Origin: Sutcliffiella horikoshii
Lineage (GTDB): Bacteria; Bacillota; Bacilli; Bacillales; Bacillaceae_I
Reading direction: 5' to 3'
NCBI RefSeq assembly: GCF_002157855.1
Contig: NZ_CP020880.1
Coordinates: 1,364,001-1,428,000, forward strand
DNA: 64,000 bases
The position numbers and the translations under genes were made by a program. This document shows positions 8,434 through 18,328 of this stretch, piece by piece. The notes below the pieces were generated by a model. It made no database searches. It had not been told where the DNA came from and was given only the letters and a program-made list of their open reading frames with translations. The first letter of the stretch is position 1; every line of letters begins with the position of its first letter.

Positions 8434-9165
8434 TTATTCTTGGCGGATTTCGTATGCTTTTCTAATCAGCTGGGTAATTTCTGTATATCCTCTATCATTC
8501 GGATGTATGTCGTCCTTCGCGATATGCGTCCACTCCAATGCTTTCCCCTCAAACGCTTCATAGGGGTCAATAACCAGTGTGTTGGATTCATCTCCGTACT
8601 CCTCAATAAAGCCATTAAACAAAGGAGCATATTTAGCGCCAAGGTCGGTCAATTCATGACCTTCAGGATAAGGATTATAGAGTCCTAAAAGAATGATAGT
8701 GGCATCAGGATTCAGTTTACGTAACAACTTATAGGTCTCCTGATAAGTCCTCTTCAAAATCTCCATTCGAACATTTAGTGCTGACTCTTCCTCACTCTCA
8801 GGTACAGAACGGATGGTTTGTAAGAAGTCATTCCCACCGATGGAAACCGAGATCACTCCAGCTGTTTTCAAACGGTTTTGCAAGGCCTCATCCGCATTCA
8901 ACAATGCCAATAAGCCTGTAGAAGAAAGACCGGGAATCCCATAATTCTCTACGTCCACATTGTTTTTCTCACGTAAATATTTCGTGAATTGAGGAACAAA
9001 GCCGTGAATGCGTAAATAGTTTTCTTCTGATGATCCAAGACCTGCAGTTAATGAATCTCCAATGGCGATATAAGTAATTTCACCAGGAGATTCAGCAGTT
9101 GCGGGAGGATAGATAAGAAAACTTGATACAATCAGCATGGCAACCAAAATCCATTTATTCAGCAT
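8434..9165 (-). CDS. Exported GDSL-type esterase/lipase
   Basis: A secreted SGNH hydrolase of 243 aa. It has a signal peptide (NKWILVAMLIVSSFLIY), block I GDSLTAG, block III GGND, and the catalytic DxxH as DDIHPND near the C-terminus. The start at ATG 9165 is 9 bases after GGGAGG; an in-frame ATG directly abutting the ribosome site is less likely. It lies 23 bases downstream of the RND pump gene on the same strand, so it is probably the last gene of that operon, suggesting a shared lipid or amphiphile theme. Confidence 0.85.
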   Translation of the reverse strand: MLNKWILVAMLIVSSFLIYPPATAESPGEITYIAIGDSLTAGLGSSEENYLRIHGFVPQFTKYLREKNNVDVENYGIPGLSSTGLLALLNADEALQNRLKTAGVISVSIGGNDFLQTIRSVPESEEESALNVRMEILKRTYQETYKLLRKLNPDATIILLGLYNPYPEGHELTDLGAKYAPLFNGFIEEYGDESNTLVIDPYEAFEGKALEWTHIAKDDIHPNDRGYTEITQLIRKAYEIRQE

Positions 9166-9188
9166 GTTAATCATCCTCCCGCAAATTT

Positions 9189-12100
9189 TTAGGCATCTAG
9201 CTTTTCTAACTTCTTAAGCTTTCTTTTTTCCTTAAATTCATCAAACAGATAGTAAACAACCGGTATTAAAACTAACGTAATAATGGTTGCAAAACTTAAA
9301 CCGAATACGATAACAATCGCCATCGGCTGCTGAATTTCCATCCCTTCTCCAAAGCCCAAGGTTAACGGAATCAAACCGAGAATGGTAGTAAGAGCAGTCA
9401 TAAAGATTGGGCGTAAACGAGTTGGTCCTGCTATAAGAATAGCTTCCCAAGTTGTTTTACCATCACGTTTCATCATATTTACATAGTCGACAAACACGAT
9501 GGCGTTATTGACGACGATCCCGGTCAAAATAAGCATTCCGACGAGGGAACCAACACCAAGCGGTTGTCCGGTGACGAGAAGGCCGGTAATGATTCCAATA
9601 ACCGTCAGCGGTACGCTGAACATAATGATAAATGGATAGAAGTAAGATTCAAACTGTCCTGCCATGACCATATAGACAAGAACAACGGCAAGGGCGAGGG
9701 CACCTCCGAGTTTGAAAAAGGCGTCATTCATTTGTTCATCCTGTCCGCCAATCGTTATTTTATATTGATTGTTTGGAATGTAGATGTTTTCCTTCAATGT
9801 TTGTTCCACATCATCAATGACGCTTCCAAGATCCCGGTTCACAATATCAGCATTAACCGTAATCTCACGGTTTCTGTTTGTGCGATTAATCTGACTTGGA
9901 CCTTGGCCTCGTTCAACAGTTGCCACTGCTTGAAGAGGGATGTTTTCACCAGTAGGTGTATTGATCAGCAATTTTTCCAAATCTTGAATGGAAGCTGTAT
10001 ACGTATCTTCAATCGTTAATCGGATATCAAGTTCAGCCCCGTCACGAGCCATTCTTGATGCAACAAGTCCTTTTGTGGCATTTGAAACGGCAGAAGCGAT
10101 CTGTGCACTACCAATTCCAAACTGACTTGCTTTGACTCTGTCAATATCTACGACAATCTCGGGATTACCTTCTGTATAGTTAGAAGAAGGTTCCCTGATC
10201 CCATCAATTTCAGTAAGAAGCTCGACTGTCTCATCCGCCATACCTTTCAGCGTGGTCAAGTCAGGTCCTGTAATACTTAGGGATACAGGATTTTGAGAAA
10301 AACCAGAGTCCCCGGAAGAAAGGGAGATGTCAGCACCAGGGATATTCTCAAGCTTCTTCCTGATTTCGTCTCCTACAAGTTTGTCAGAGCGGCTCCGTTC
10401 TGTTACAGGTGTCAAAAGAATGCTGTAGTTCGCCCGGTTTGTCTGAGTACCTGCTGAAACCGAGAAGTTGTCTGTTCCACCGACAGTCACAAATGCCAAG
10501 TCAATATCCTTAATATCCGACAACCTCGAATCAATTTCTTCCATCACATCATATGTAGCATCAAGCGAGCTCCCGTCAGGTAAGCGTACGGTCATGGAAA
10601 TGAAACTTTGATCCTGCTGAGGCAAAAACTCTTTTCCGATAAAAGGGATACCAATTAATGAAATCAGAAACAAAATGACGATAGTGGTTACGGTCTTCTT
10701 TGGATTCCTTAGTACCTTTTCCAAAATAGAACGGTACCAATTGGTGAATCCGGTAAATCTCTCTTCAAAACGAGAAGTGTTTGTATTTACTTTTAATAGT
10801 AGAGATGAGAATAACGGAACAATGATTAATGCTGTGAACAAAGAGGCGAGCAACGAGAACGAAACCACAAGTGCTAATGGTTTAAATAATTGTGCAGCCA
10901 AACCGTCCACAAATACGATTGGTAAGAAAACGATGACGGTGGTCAAAGTGGAAGCGATGATTGCAGGGCCAACTTCACTAGTTCCTTCAATTGCCGCATC
11001 TTTCATGGAATAACCTTTTTGTCGTAAACGATATATATTTTCCAATATGACAATGGCGTTATCCACCATCATCCCAATTCCAAGCGCGAGTCCCCCTAGA
11101 GTCAGAAGATTTAACGTTTGACCGCTAAAGTACATGAAGATAAAGGTTGCGACGATGGAAACAGGTATAGAAAATAAAATGATAAGCGTACTGCGTATGT
11201 TTCGTAAAAAGAAAAACAGAACTAGTGCAGCCAATAAACTACCAGCAATCATGTTGGTGGTCACGGCGCGAATGGATTGTTCGATAAATTGACTTTGATC
11301 AAATATCGGCTTTATTTCGACGCCTTCAGGTAAATTTTTTCTGATTTCTTCTAACTTTTCTTCAATATTGTTTGCAACAGTAACCGTATTGCTTCCTGAC
11401 TGCTTCAATATCGACATTCCTACTGCAGGTTCTCCATTCAAGTAGCTTAGCTGCGTTGTCGGTTGCAGGGTTTCTTTTACTTCACCGAGCTGATCGAGTT
11501 GGATGACCCCTTTAGGAGTAGGAATCGGAAGCGTTTGGATGTCATAAATGGAGGCATATTCTCCGGTAATCCTTATTGGAAGATTTTGATTTTGATCTGT
11601 TAGTGAACCACCAGGGAGGTTTAAGTTTTCGGCAGCGATAATTTGTTGTAATTGATCAATAGATACATCAAAGGAAGAAAGAGCATTCGGATCCAACGTT
11701 ATCCTCACTTCATTTTCTGCTCCGCCTTCCACTGAAATGGACGCAATTCCATCCACACTGCTTAATTGGGGCTCAATATCTTGTTCCGCCAACTGCTTCG
11801 CTTTGGTCATTTCTCCAGATGGATCTGTGATGGCAAGTTGCACAATTGGCAGGTCACTTGGATTGAAGCGGAGAACCCTAGGCAGATTAGCACCTGAAGG
11901 AAGGAAGTCGCGAACAGAATCAATCCGCTCCCTCATATCCAAGGAGGCGAAATCCATATTCGTTCCCCAGGTAAAAGACACGAGAACAAGTGAGCCTCCT
12001 GTACGCGAAATGGAGGTAACAGATTCCACATTCGGCAAAGTGCTCATTGCATCCTCAAGTGGAGAAGATATCAAGTTCTCGATCTCTTCAGGACCAGCCC

Positions 12101-12257
12101 CCTCATAGGTGGTGGTTACCGCTACAATAGGAAAAGTTAATTCAGGAAACAAGTCCACCGGCATACCGCGCATGCTGACGGCACCAAGGATTAACATAAG
12201 TATGATCACCATTGACATTGCAATGGGACGTAATACAGAAAGCTTCGCAATTTTCAT
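9189..12257 (-). CDS. swrC: RND-family efflux transporter (SwrC/AcrB-like)
   Basis: A 1022-aa proton-driven RND exporter. It has an N-terminal membrane helix, a first periplasmic-type loop (MPVDLFPELTFPIVAVTT), and two sets of central helices. The conserved LALGIGMMVDNAIVILENI carries the helix-4 acidic pair, and GMLILTGIVVNNAIVFVDY is its counterpart in the second half. The family member in B. subtilis, SwrC/YerP, exports surfactin-like amphiphiles; the substrate here is inferred only. It is 9 bases after the adaptor gene, consistent with a two-gene pump operon. Confidence 0.85.
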   Translation of the reverse strand: MKIAKLSVLRPIAMSMVIILMLILGAVSMRGMPVDLFPELTFPIVAVTTTYEGAGPEEIENLISSPLEDAMSTLPNVESVTSISRTGGSLVLVSFTWGTNMDFASLDMRERIDSVRDFLPSGANLPRVLRFNPSDLPIVQLAITDPSGEMTKAKQLAEQDIEPQLSSVDGIASISVEGGAENEVRITLDPNALSSFDVSIDQLQQIIAAENLNLPGGSLTDQNQNLPIRITGEYASIYDIQTLPIPTPKGVIQLDQLGEVKETLQPTTQLSYLNGEPAVGMSILKQSGSNTVTVANNIEEKLEEIRKNLPEGVEIKPIFDQSQFIEQSIRAVTTNMIAGSLLAALVLFFFLRNIRSTLIILFSIPVSIVATFIFMYFSGQTLNLLTLGGLALGIGMMVDNAIVILENIYRLRQKGYSMKDAAIEGTSEVGPAIIASTLTTVIVFLPIVFVDGLAAQLFKPLALVVSFSLLASLFTALIIVPLFSSLLLKVNTNTSRFEERFTGFTNWYRSILEKVLRNPKKTVTTIVILFLISLIGIPFIGKEFLPQQDQSFISMTVRLPDGSSLDATYDVMEEIDSRLSDIKDIDLAFVTVGGTDNFSVSAGTQTNRANYSILLTPVTERSRSDKLVGDEIRKKLENIPGADISLSSGDSGFSQNPVSLSITGPDLTTLKGMADETVELLTEIDGIREPSSNYTEGNPEIVVDIDRVKASQFGIGSAQIASAVSNATKGLVASRMARDGAELDIRLTIEDTYTASIQDLEKLLINTPTGENIPLQAVATVERGQGPSQINRTNRNREITVNADIVNRDLGSVIDDVEQTLKENIYIPNNQYKITIGGQDEQMNDAFFKLGGALALAVVLVYMVMAGQFESYFYPFIIMFSVPLTVIGIITGLLVTGQPLGVGSLVGMLILTGIVVNNAIVFVDYVNMMKRDGKTTWEAILIAGPTRLRPIFMTALTTILGLIPLTLGFGEGMEIQQPMAIVIVFGLSFATIITLVLIPVVYYLFDEFKEKRKLKKLEKLDA

Positions 12258-12266
12258 CTAATAGGT

Positions 12267-13487
12267 TCACTCACTTTGTTCGGTTATTTCTGCACCGTCT
12301 TTTAATCTTTCTTTTCCGTTTACGGCTACTTTCTGGCCTTTAGAAACTCCTTCAAGGATCTGCATAAATTCATTGTCACGGAAACCAGTTTGAACATCTT
12401 GTCTTACCGCTTTATTTTCTTCAATGACATATACATAAGGATTTTCCTCTTCATATAAAATAGCGTCCATAGGCACAACAGTTTGCGCTTCAAGGTTATC
12501 AACGGCTACAAATGCAGTGGCCCTCATTCCGCCTTTAATCTCTAATTCTGTATTGCTGACAGGAATGGTGACTGAAAACATGTTTGTCTGCTGGTTAACT
12601 GTGGGAGAGACTGTCTCTATTTTGGATTCAAACGAATCTGCCAATCCCTCAAAGGAAATAGTCGCATCTTGCCCTGCTTTCAATTTACTTACTTGATAAC
12701 TATTCACTTGGAAAGTTGCAGCTATATTGTCTAACTGTATAATCGTTCCAATTGGAACATTAGGAGAAGCAATTCCATCGTTGACTACATTTAATTCAGA
12801 AACAATTCCATCAATTGGGCTTGTAATCGAAGTAGCATCTGCCATTTGCTGCGCTTGCTTAAGCCCTTGTCTAGCCTGATTCAGCTGAGCTTCGATTTCC
12901 ATGGTGTTGAAGGTAGGCATTTGTTGGACTTGGCTCGCAGCTGTCGCTAGTTGCGCCTGTTTGACCATCACATCGACCGTGCTTTGAACCAAATCAAGCG
13001 ATGTAACAGCCCCTGTGTCAACGCCATCCAAAAGAGCCTGAGATTTTTCTAAACTTTGGTTTAATTCGTCCTGCAACTTGGGTATATCAGAAAGAGAGGC
13101 CTGATTTTCAGCTGCCTCTTGCATTTCTTTCATTTTTGAAAGGGCATTTTCCAGTTCTGTTACTGCGCTTTGAGCCTGTGTTACTTGTTCGTTCGCAGCT
13201 TCAGAATCCAATGAAACGATTACATCGCCCTTTTTTACTATATCTCCAATTTTTACATGAACAGATTCAACGGTAAGGGGGGAGGTAGTTAGGAGTGGTA
13301 CTTGTGTTTCCGGTACAGCCAGTCCGACCAATTCGATCGTGTTGCTGATGTTTTTTTCCGTAACTTCAGCAATCGTAACAGGAATCTTATTGGACTCTGT
13401 ATTCTGGCTTGTAATCTCTTTTTGACTGCAAGCGGTTGAAAATAAGAGTACGAACATGGCAGGAAGCAGCCAATATTTTTTCAACAT
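12267..13487 (-). CDS. RND efflux adaptor (membrane fusion) lipoprotein
   Basis: A 406-aa HlyD/AcrA-type periplasmic adaptor anchored as a lipoprotein (signal ending LLFSTAC, Cys at about residue 20). It shows the split lipoyl motif (VHVKIGDIVKKGDVIVSLD and ITSPIDGIVSELNVVNDG) flanking a Gln/Ala-rich alpha-helical hairpin (about residues 95-220). A C-terminal beta-barrel/membrane-proximal domain follows, with KGGMRATAFV. It stabilises the RND pump encoded immediately downstream. Gram-positive cells lack an outer membrane, so the adaptor probably acts at the membrane-wall interface. Confidence 0.88.
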   Translation of the reverse strand: MLKKYWLLPAMFVLLFSTACSQKEITSQNTESNKIPVTIAEVTEKNISNTIELVGLAVPETQVPLLTTSPLTVESVHVKIGDIVKKGDVIVSLDSEAANEQVTQAQSAVTELENALSKMKEMQEAAENQASLSDIPKLQDELNQSLEKSQALLDGVDTGAVTSLDLVQSTVDVMVKQAQLATAASQVQQMPTFNTMEIEAQLNQARQGLKQAQQMADATSITSPIDGIVSELNVVNDGIASPNVPIGTIIQLDNIAATFQVNSYQVSKLKAGQDATISFEGLADSFESKIETVSPTVNQQTNMFSVTIPVSNTELEIKGGMRATAFVAVDNLEAQTVVPMDAILYEEENPYVYVIEENKAVRQDVQTGFRDNEFMQILEGVSKGQKVAVNGKERLKDGAEITEQSE

Positions 13488-13720
13488 ATATCACCTCATA
13501 CTTATCTTGTCTAATTATAAAACTAACATGTATTACAAACCCTTACAAATCCTAACTATCTAAGGGCAATCGAATCAACATAATTGTTACTACTTTGTGA
13601 ACATACAAAAAAATATCAAAACTAATTTCATATAAATGAAACCTTCTAGGACAACCAAACGTCTGAATAGATGTAAGCCAAGTAATTACTAAAATTATTT
13701 AAACTTATTATAAGATTTCC

Positions 13721-13853
13721 CCCTGTAGATTGAAGTGTAAGGTGTGAGACTCCAGCGGGGAGGTAACGGTAGATTGAGACCCCACAGGCGAAGCCGAGGA
13801 GGCTCAAACACCGTCCCGCGGAAAGCGAACACCTGAAACGGAAATCTACAGGG
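13721..13853 (+). repeat. Dispersed ~130-bp palindromic element, copy 1
   Basis: The ends CCCTGTAGATT and AATCTACAGGG are an 11-bp inverted repeat. The interior shares GTGAGACTCCAGCGGGG, GAGACCCC-CAGGCGAAG, CGAGGAGGCTCAA and AAGCGAACACCTG words with five other copies in the window. It sits in the 565-base gap between the pump operon and spx. Confidence 0.9.
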
Positions 13854-13932
13854 CGTTAAAGCAGTGAAAATTTGAACATGCTGTGACAACTTGTCCGACT
13901 TTTAAAATACTATACCTTTTCAGTCGGAAATC

Positions 13933-13940
13933 GTGTATAA
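13933..13940 (+). promoter_or_regulatory. Extended -10 promoter element before spx
   Basis: TGTATAAT with no clear -35, about 113 bases before the spx start. It leaves a 5' leader of roughly 105 bases. Confidence 0.5.
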
Positions 13941-14052
13941 TAAACAATAGAGATTACTTCTTTAGAGTAATTTCAAATTGAGAGCGATTCACAATTAGAA
14001 ACGTTCAGCATGTTCTTTCGAATAATACTAGATAAAAAGGAGAGGAAAGTTC

Positions 14053-14451
14053 ATGGTAACCCTATATACATCTCCAAGTTGTACTTCTTGTCGTAAAGCA
14101 AAAAATTGGTTAGAAGAACATAACATTCCATATACAGAAAGAAATATTTTCTCTGAATCCTTATCGATTGATGAGATTAAAGAGATCTTACGAATGACGG
14201 AAGACGGGACAGATGAGATCATCTCAACTAGATCTAAAATCTTCCAAAAACTGAATATAAATGTGGAAGCAATGCCACTTCAAGAATTATATTCCGTTAT
14301 AAAAGAACACCCTGGTCTTTTAAGAAGACCTATCATCATAGACGAAAAACGACTACAAGTAGGGTACAACGAAGATGAGATTCGTCGATTCTTACCAAGA
14401 AAAGTAAGAACCTTCCAATTAAGAGAAGCACAACGATTAGTGAACAGCTAA
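14053..14451 (+). CDS. spx: Global redox regulator Spx
   Basis: An ArsC-like regulator that binds the RNA polymerase alpha C-terminal domain under disulfide stress. It has 132 aa, with the CxxC redox switch at C10-C13 (SPSCTSC) and the typical [11 protein letters not shown] segment. It starts at ATG 14053 after AAAAGGAGAGG. It is degraded by ClpXP with the adaptor YjbH (encoded at 22233) and lies close to mecA, as in B. subtilis, but here it is no longer downstream of yjbC. Confidence 0.96.
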   Translation: MVTLYTSPSCTSCRKAKNWLEEHNIPYTERNIFSESLSIDEIKEILRMTEDGTDEIISTRSKIFQKLNINVEAMPLQELYSVIKEHPGLLRRPIIIDEKRLQVGYNEDEIRRFLPRKVRTFQLREAQRLVNS

Positions 14452-14460
14452 TATAAACAA

Positions 14461-14499
14461 AAAACTTCTACATGCATCATCGCATGTAGAAGTTTTTTT
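14461..14499 (+). terminator. Terminator after spx
   Basis: A 15-bp perfect stem AAAACTTCTACATGC / GCATGTAGAAGTTTT, loop ATCATC, then T run. Confidence 0.92.
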
Positions 14500-14538
14500 A
14501 TTCCTACAAGTTCTATAGTCTACATTTTCTATAATCTA

Positions 14539-14670
14539 CTTATTGATTGGAGTGCAAGGTGTGAGACTCCAGCGGGGGAGAAACGGTAGCTTGAGACCCC
14601 GCAGGCGAAGACGAGGAGGCTCAAGCACCGTCCTCTGGATAAGCGAACACCTGGAACGGAAATCAATAAG
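14539..14670 (+). repeat. Dispersed palindromic element, copy 2
   Basis: Ends CTTATTGATT / AATCAATAAG (10-bp inverted repeat). The interior is the same family and orientation as copy 1. It lies between the spx terminator and the 3' end of yjbE. Confidence 0.9.
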
Positions 14671-14689
14671 GGTTAAAGCAGCAACTTAC

Positions 14690-15352
14690 TTATCGTATTT
14701 TTAAAAACTGTCTTTTATATAATCCAGTAAAAACCAACATGCCCAATATCAACACATACGGAAAAAACATTTGCCAATCACCCTCAGGAAGCATAACAGC
14801 AACCCTAGGTTCAAAAATAATCATCTTTCCGGCCGTATAACACAAAATGCTTGCTCCAAAATAGATAATTATAGGATATTTCTCCATTGCCACTAATATA
14901 ATTTTACTCCCCCATATAATTATTGGTATGGAAAAGACCAGGCCAATGATTACCAAATAAAAATTACCATGTGCAGCACCTGCAACAGCCATAACATTGT
15001 CTATTCCCATCACAATATCGGCAATCACAATTGTTTTAATAGCAGCACCAAGGGAGTTCCTGCCCTCAACAATCGTTTCGTTTCCTTGATCGAGGATTAA
15101 TTGTGCTGCTATATAAACCAATAATACCCCTCCGATAAACTGAAGGAACGGAATAGCCAAGAGGTAGACGGCACAGATGGTGAGTAAGATTCTGCATACA
15201 ATCGCGAGAAGTGTCCCGATTATGATTGCTTTGTTACGGTGTCGCTCTGGAAGATTACGACATGCCAGTGCTATCACAATGGCATTATCTCCTCCGAGCA
15301 CAATATCAATGCCAATGATGATTAGTATGGAAGTTATCAGTTCCAGCTCCAC
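14690..15352 (-). CDS. yjbE: TerC-family integral membrane protein YjbE
   Basis: A 220-aa TerC-type transporter with about seven membrane segments. The paired acidic motifs GIDIVLGGDNAIVIALA and ADIVMGIDNVMAVAGAA are characteristic. Family members are linked to manganese export in Bacillus, so a role in metal homeostasis is likely. The start is GTG 15352 after AAGGGGCG. In B. subtilis yjbE also sits between spx and mecA; no Mn riboswitch could be recognised upstream here. Confidence 0.88.
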   Translation of the reverse strand: MELELITSILIIIGIDIVLGGDNAIVIALACRNLPERHRNKAIIIGTLLAIVCRILLTICAVYLLAIPFLQFIGGVLLVYIAAQLILDQGNETIVEGRNSLGAAIKTIVIADIVMGIDNVMAVAGAAHGNFYLVIIGLVFSIPIIIWGSKIILVAMEKYPIIIYFGASILCYTAGKMIIFEPRVAVMLPEGDWQMFFPYVLILGMLVFTGLYKRQFLKIR

Positions 15353-15898
15353 TTTATCGCCCCTTCTTGTCCCAGTCCTCTATAAATATAGTGGTTAAGA
15401 AGAGAGATTATGACTGAAAAAATGGATTCAGGAGTTAGCCGGGTTAGTATCATTTTATTGGATAGGCATTTTAACGATTTTTTAAAATGTGAGCATTTTT
15501 GTTTCCATTCTTCCTTTTTTTATCATAAAATAAAAGTACAAGTATCACTCTTGATAGTAAAATGTTCTTTTAATATGCTGCGGTCATGGTCTAGCTTTAA
15601 AGGCTAGGTACTTGAGGTCATTACTCATCTCTGAACAGGGATGTATAACAATCTATGTTTTGCTTAAATGGACCGGAACCAGCCGCATTTGCTCATCTTT
15701 GCATAGATCTTAGGTTTACTCGCTATGCTAAATGGATAAATTGTAACAATAAGGTATAAGAAATTTGTGGAGGGTCCCTTCCAAGGAAAGACGGAGGAAA
15801 ATGAGAAGCGGACAATAAGAGACTGGCATTTCTCACATGAGATTTGTTTACAAGAGAGCACGCTTATCATTTACCGAATCAGAAGGGAGTTGTTAAGA
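15353..15898. other. 546-base gap between yjbE and mecA
   Basis: No credible gene was found. The open frames here lack ribosome sites, and the frame fused to mecA from 15767 starts far upstream of the mecA ribosome site. A short inverted repeat CTAGC-tttaaag-GCTAG lies at 15590-15606, and TATAAG near 15747 may be a mecA -10. Nothing else was recognised. Confidence 0.5.
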
Positions 15899-16591
15899 AT
15901 GGAAATAGAACGTATTAATGATCATACGGTAAAGTTTTATATTTCATATGGTGATATAGAGGAACGTGGATTTGACCGCGAAGAGATCTGGTATAACCGT
16001 GAGCGCAGTGAAGAACTATTCTGGGAAATGATGGATGAAGCCCATGATGAAGAAGACTTCATGGTGGAAGGCCCGCTTTGGATACAAGTTCAGGCCCTTG
16101 ATAAGGGATTGGAGGTCATTGTCACACGTGCGCAGTTGTCTAAGGATGGAAAGAACTTCGAGGTACCTGTGTCAGAGGACAAGCGAATTGACATACCTGT
16201 TGATGAGAGAATAGAAGCGCTTCTTGATCAGCACTTTAATTCTCCAGCTAAAACAGATGAAGCAAAGGACGATAAGCTAGATGAGGAAAAAGACCTTCTG
16301 CAATTTATGGTCCGGTTTAGAGATCTCGAGTATATTATTTCGGCGAGTCACCGACTGCAACACTTAGAAAATTTAAGTAACAATCTTTACTTTTACGAGA
16401 AAAGCTACTATTTATATGTTGATTTCTCAAGTGAACATTATACAGATGAAGAAATTGACAATGTACTAAGTGTGTTACTCGAATATGGGGAAGAATCAGC
16501 CATCTCCATTCACCGTCTACAAGAATATGGTTCGGAAGTTGCCAAGGACGATGCGATGAAGGAAATGACGAAGCATTTTCCCCTTAAATAA
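15899..16591 (+). CDS. mecA: ClpC adaptor protein MecA
   Basis: A 230-aa adaptor that delivers ComK and other substrates to ClpCP. The N-terminal substrate-binding domain begins MEIERINDHTVKFYISYGDI. An acidic linker follows at about residues 110-135, and the C-terminal ClpC-binding domain contains LENLSNNLYFYEKSYYLY. The start at ATG 15899 follows GAAGGGAG; the in-frame extension to 15767 is rejected. It neighbours coiA and pepF, as in other bacilli, linking it to competence control. Confidence 0.95.
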   Translation: MEIERINDHTVKFYISYGDIEERGFDREEIWYNRERSEELFWEMMDEAHDEEDFMVEGPLWIQVQALDKGLEVIVTRAQLSKDGKNFEVPVSEDKRIDIPVDERIEALLDQHFNSPAKTDEAKDDKLDEEKDLLQFMVRFRDLEYIISASHRLQHLENLSNNLYFYEKSYYLYVDFSSEHYTDEEIDNVLSVLLEYGEESAISIHRLQEYGSEVAKDDAMKEMTKHFPLK

Positions 16592-16595
16592 TCGA

Positions 16596-16628
16596 AAGCC
16601 GATTTCACAATGTTGAAATCGGTTTTTT
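16596..16628 (+). terminator. Terminator after mecA
   Basis: CCGATTTCA / TGAAATCGG stem with loop CAATGT, followed by six T. Confidence 0.9.
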
Positions 16629-16703
16629 CCGATTAAAATATCATGATTACTACATATAGGAAGATTTGGCGTCTGCGTTTAGGATAGAGGAGAAGTGAGT
16701 CTG

Positions 16704-18221
16704 TTGAAAAATACCATTCGGGTTATTGTATTTATACTAGTGATTGGTGCCATGTTGTTTGCAACCCAAGGCCTATGGGAAGGCTGGTTGCTAGGATCCA
16801 TTTCTATATTTTTCACTATATCTGTCGTCTTTATAGCATTTTTAATATCTCTTGAAAATAGACACCCGACTAGAACACTCACCTGGTTGGTCGTCTTAGG
16901 AAGTTTTCCGGTACTTGGGTTTTTCTTTTATTTAATATTTGGACGAAATGTCAGGAAGCGTAGGCTATTTCAAAGGAAAGCGCTTCTTGACAAGGAAGTA
17001 CTGGAAGAAGTGGAAGGAACGAGAGAGTACACAGAGCAAGATATGCGACTCTTGGACGAAAGTAAGAAAGGGATTTTTCAACTTTCTCAGAATATCGGAA
17101 GAAGTCCTATCTCCTTTGATACAGAAACGGTAGTGTTGACTAACGGAAATCAGACATTCACCAGGATACTTGAAGAAATCAGCAAAGCAAAACACCATAT
17201 CCATTTTGAATATTATATTGTAAGAGATGACGAGATTGGTTCACAAATCAAAGATTTATTAATTGAAAAAGCTAAAAGCGGTGTACAGGTGCGTTTTCTG
17301 TTTGATGCAGTGGGAAGTTTTCAATTAGGCAGTAAATACATAAAGGAACTCCGAGCTGCAGGAGTGGAAATCGTTTCTTTCTCCCCTGTAAGGGTCCCTG
17401 TATTTAACAACAAGATTAACTTCCGTAATCACCGAAAAATCATTGTCGTGGATGGAGACGTAGGTTTTGTTGGTGGGTTGAATATCGGGGATGAGTACCT
17501 TGGGCGCGATGAGTATTTTGGGTTCTGGAGGGATACCCATCTTTACGTAAGAGGGGAAGCCGTCAGGACGCTTCAATTAATATTTCTCCAAGACTGGTAT
17601 TATGCAACAGACGAATCTCTGCTTACCCCGAGCTATTTGACTCCGGCCTTACCAAATGAAAACGGGAAAAAATATGGCGGAGTCCAAATGATTGCAGGAG
17701 GCCCTGATCAGGAATGGGAGGTCATAAAAAGTTTATACTTTTCGATGATTACTTCTGCCCGTAAATCTATTTGGATTGCCTCCCCTTACTTTGTTCCTGA
17801 TGACGATATTTTCACGGCACTGAAGGTGGCAGCGCTAAGTGGCCTGGATGTCCGGTTATTGGTGCCGAAGCGACCTGATAAACGGATCGTATACTATGCT
17901 TCTAGATCTTATTTTCCAGAAATGATGGAAGCAGGGGTGAAGATTTTTCAATACGAAAAAGGATTCCTTCACAGTAAAGTGGTGGTAGTCGATGAACAGG
18001 TTGCTTCCATTGGCACCGCAAACATGGACATGAGAAGTTTCCATTTGAATTTTGAAGTCAATGCATTTCTTTACAATACCGAAAGTGTGCAAACTCTTGT
18101 AGATGATTACGAGCAAGATCTGCATGATGCGAAACCAATTGCTAAAGAGGTATTTGCCAACCGACCTTTCTACCAGAAGGTGTTTGAATCATTAGCAAGG
18201 TTAGCCTCCCCACTACTGTAA
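16704..18221 (+). CDS. cls: Cardiolipin synthase
   Basis: A membrane phosphatidyltransferase of 505 aa that condenses two phosphatidylglycerols to cardiolipin. It has two N-terminal membrane spans (about residues 5-60) and two HKD motifs: NHRKIIVVDGDVGFVGG in the middle and LHSKVVVVDEQVASIGTANMD near the end. The TTG start at 16704 is preferred because AGAGGAG lies 11 bases upstream; the GTG at 16695 is only 2 bases from it. Its position between mecA and coiA is known in some bacilli but not in B. subtilis. Confidence 0.93.
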   Translation: MKNTIRVIVFILVIGAMLFATQGLWEGWLLGSISIFFTISVVFIAFLISLENRHPTRTLTWLVVLGSFPVLGFFFYLIFGRNVRKRRLFQRKALLDKEVLEEVEGTREYTEQDMRLLDESKKGIFQLSQNIGRSPISFDTETVVLTNGNQTFTRILEEISKAKHHIHFEYYIVRDDEIGSQIKDLLIEKAKSGVQVRFLFDAVGSFQLGSKYIKELRAAGVEIVSFSPVRVPVFNNKINFRNHRKIIVVDGDVGFVGGLNIGDEYLGRDEYFGFWRDTHLYVRGEAVRTLQLIFLQDWYYATDESLLTPSYLTPALPNENGKKYGGVQMIAGGPDQEWEVIKSLYFSMITSARKSIWIASPYFVPDDDIFTALKVAALSGLDVRLLVPKRPDKRIVYYASRSYFPEMMEAGVKIFQYEKGFLHSKVVVVDEQVASIGTANMDMRSFHLNFEVNAFLYNTESVQTLVDDYEQDLHDAKPIAKEVFANRPFYQKVFESLARLASPLL

Positions 18222-18250
18222 AAACCGGAAATTTTTCTCCGGTTTTTTTT
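18221..18250 (+). terminator. Terminator after cls
   Basis: AAAACCGGA / TCCGGTTTT stem with T run; it begins at the cls stop codon. Confidence 0.88.
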
Positions 18251-18328
18251 GTGGGCTTTTGAAGGAATTTGTCTAAGTATGACGAATGGTATAAAGGTGT
18301 AAAATTATCTACCGAAGGGTGTGTTGGA

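Noticed and set aside
9564-12108. Several antisense open frames opposite the RND pump gene
   Set aside because: They follow the codon pattern of the pump gene on the other strand, with no ribosome sites or recognisable domains.
13695-13889. Open frames inside the dispersed palindromic elements (also near 23596, 51169 and 63349)
   Set aside because: These are GC-rich repeat DNA read by chance; different copies give different frames and none has a ribosome site.
15353-15640. A manganese (yybP-ykoY) riboswitch before the TerC-type gene yjbE
   Set aside because: The conserved aptamer words could not be found upstream of the GTG start.
15767-15898. 44-codon N-terminal extension of MecA
   Set aside because: MecA proteins begin MEIERI; the ribosome site GAAGGGAG lies directly before the ATG at 15899, and the extension has no family likeness.
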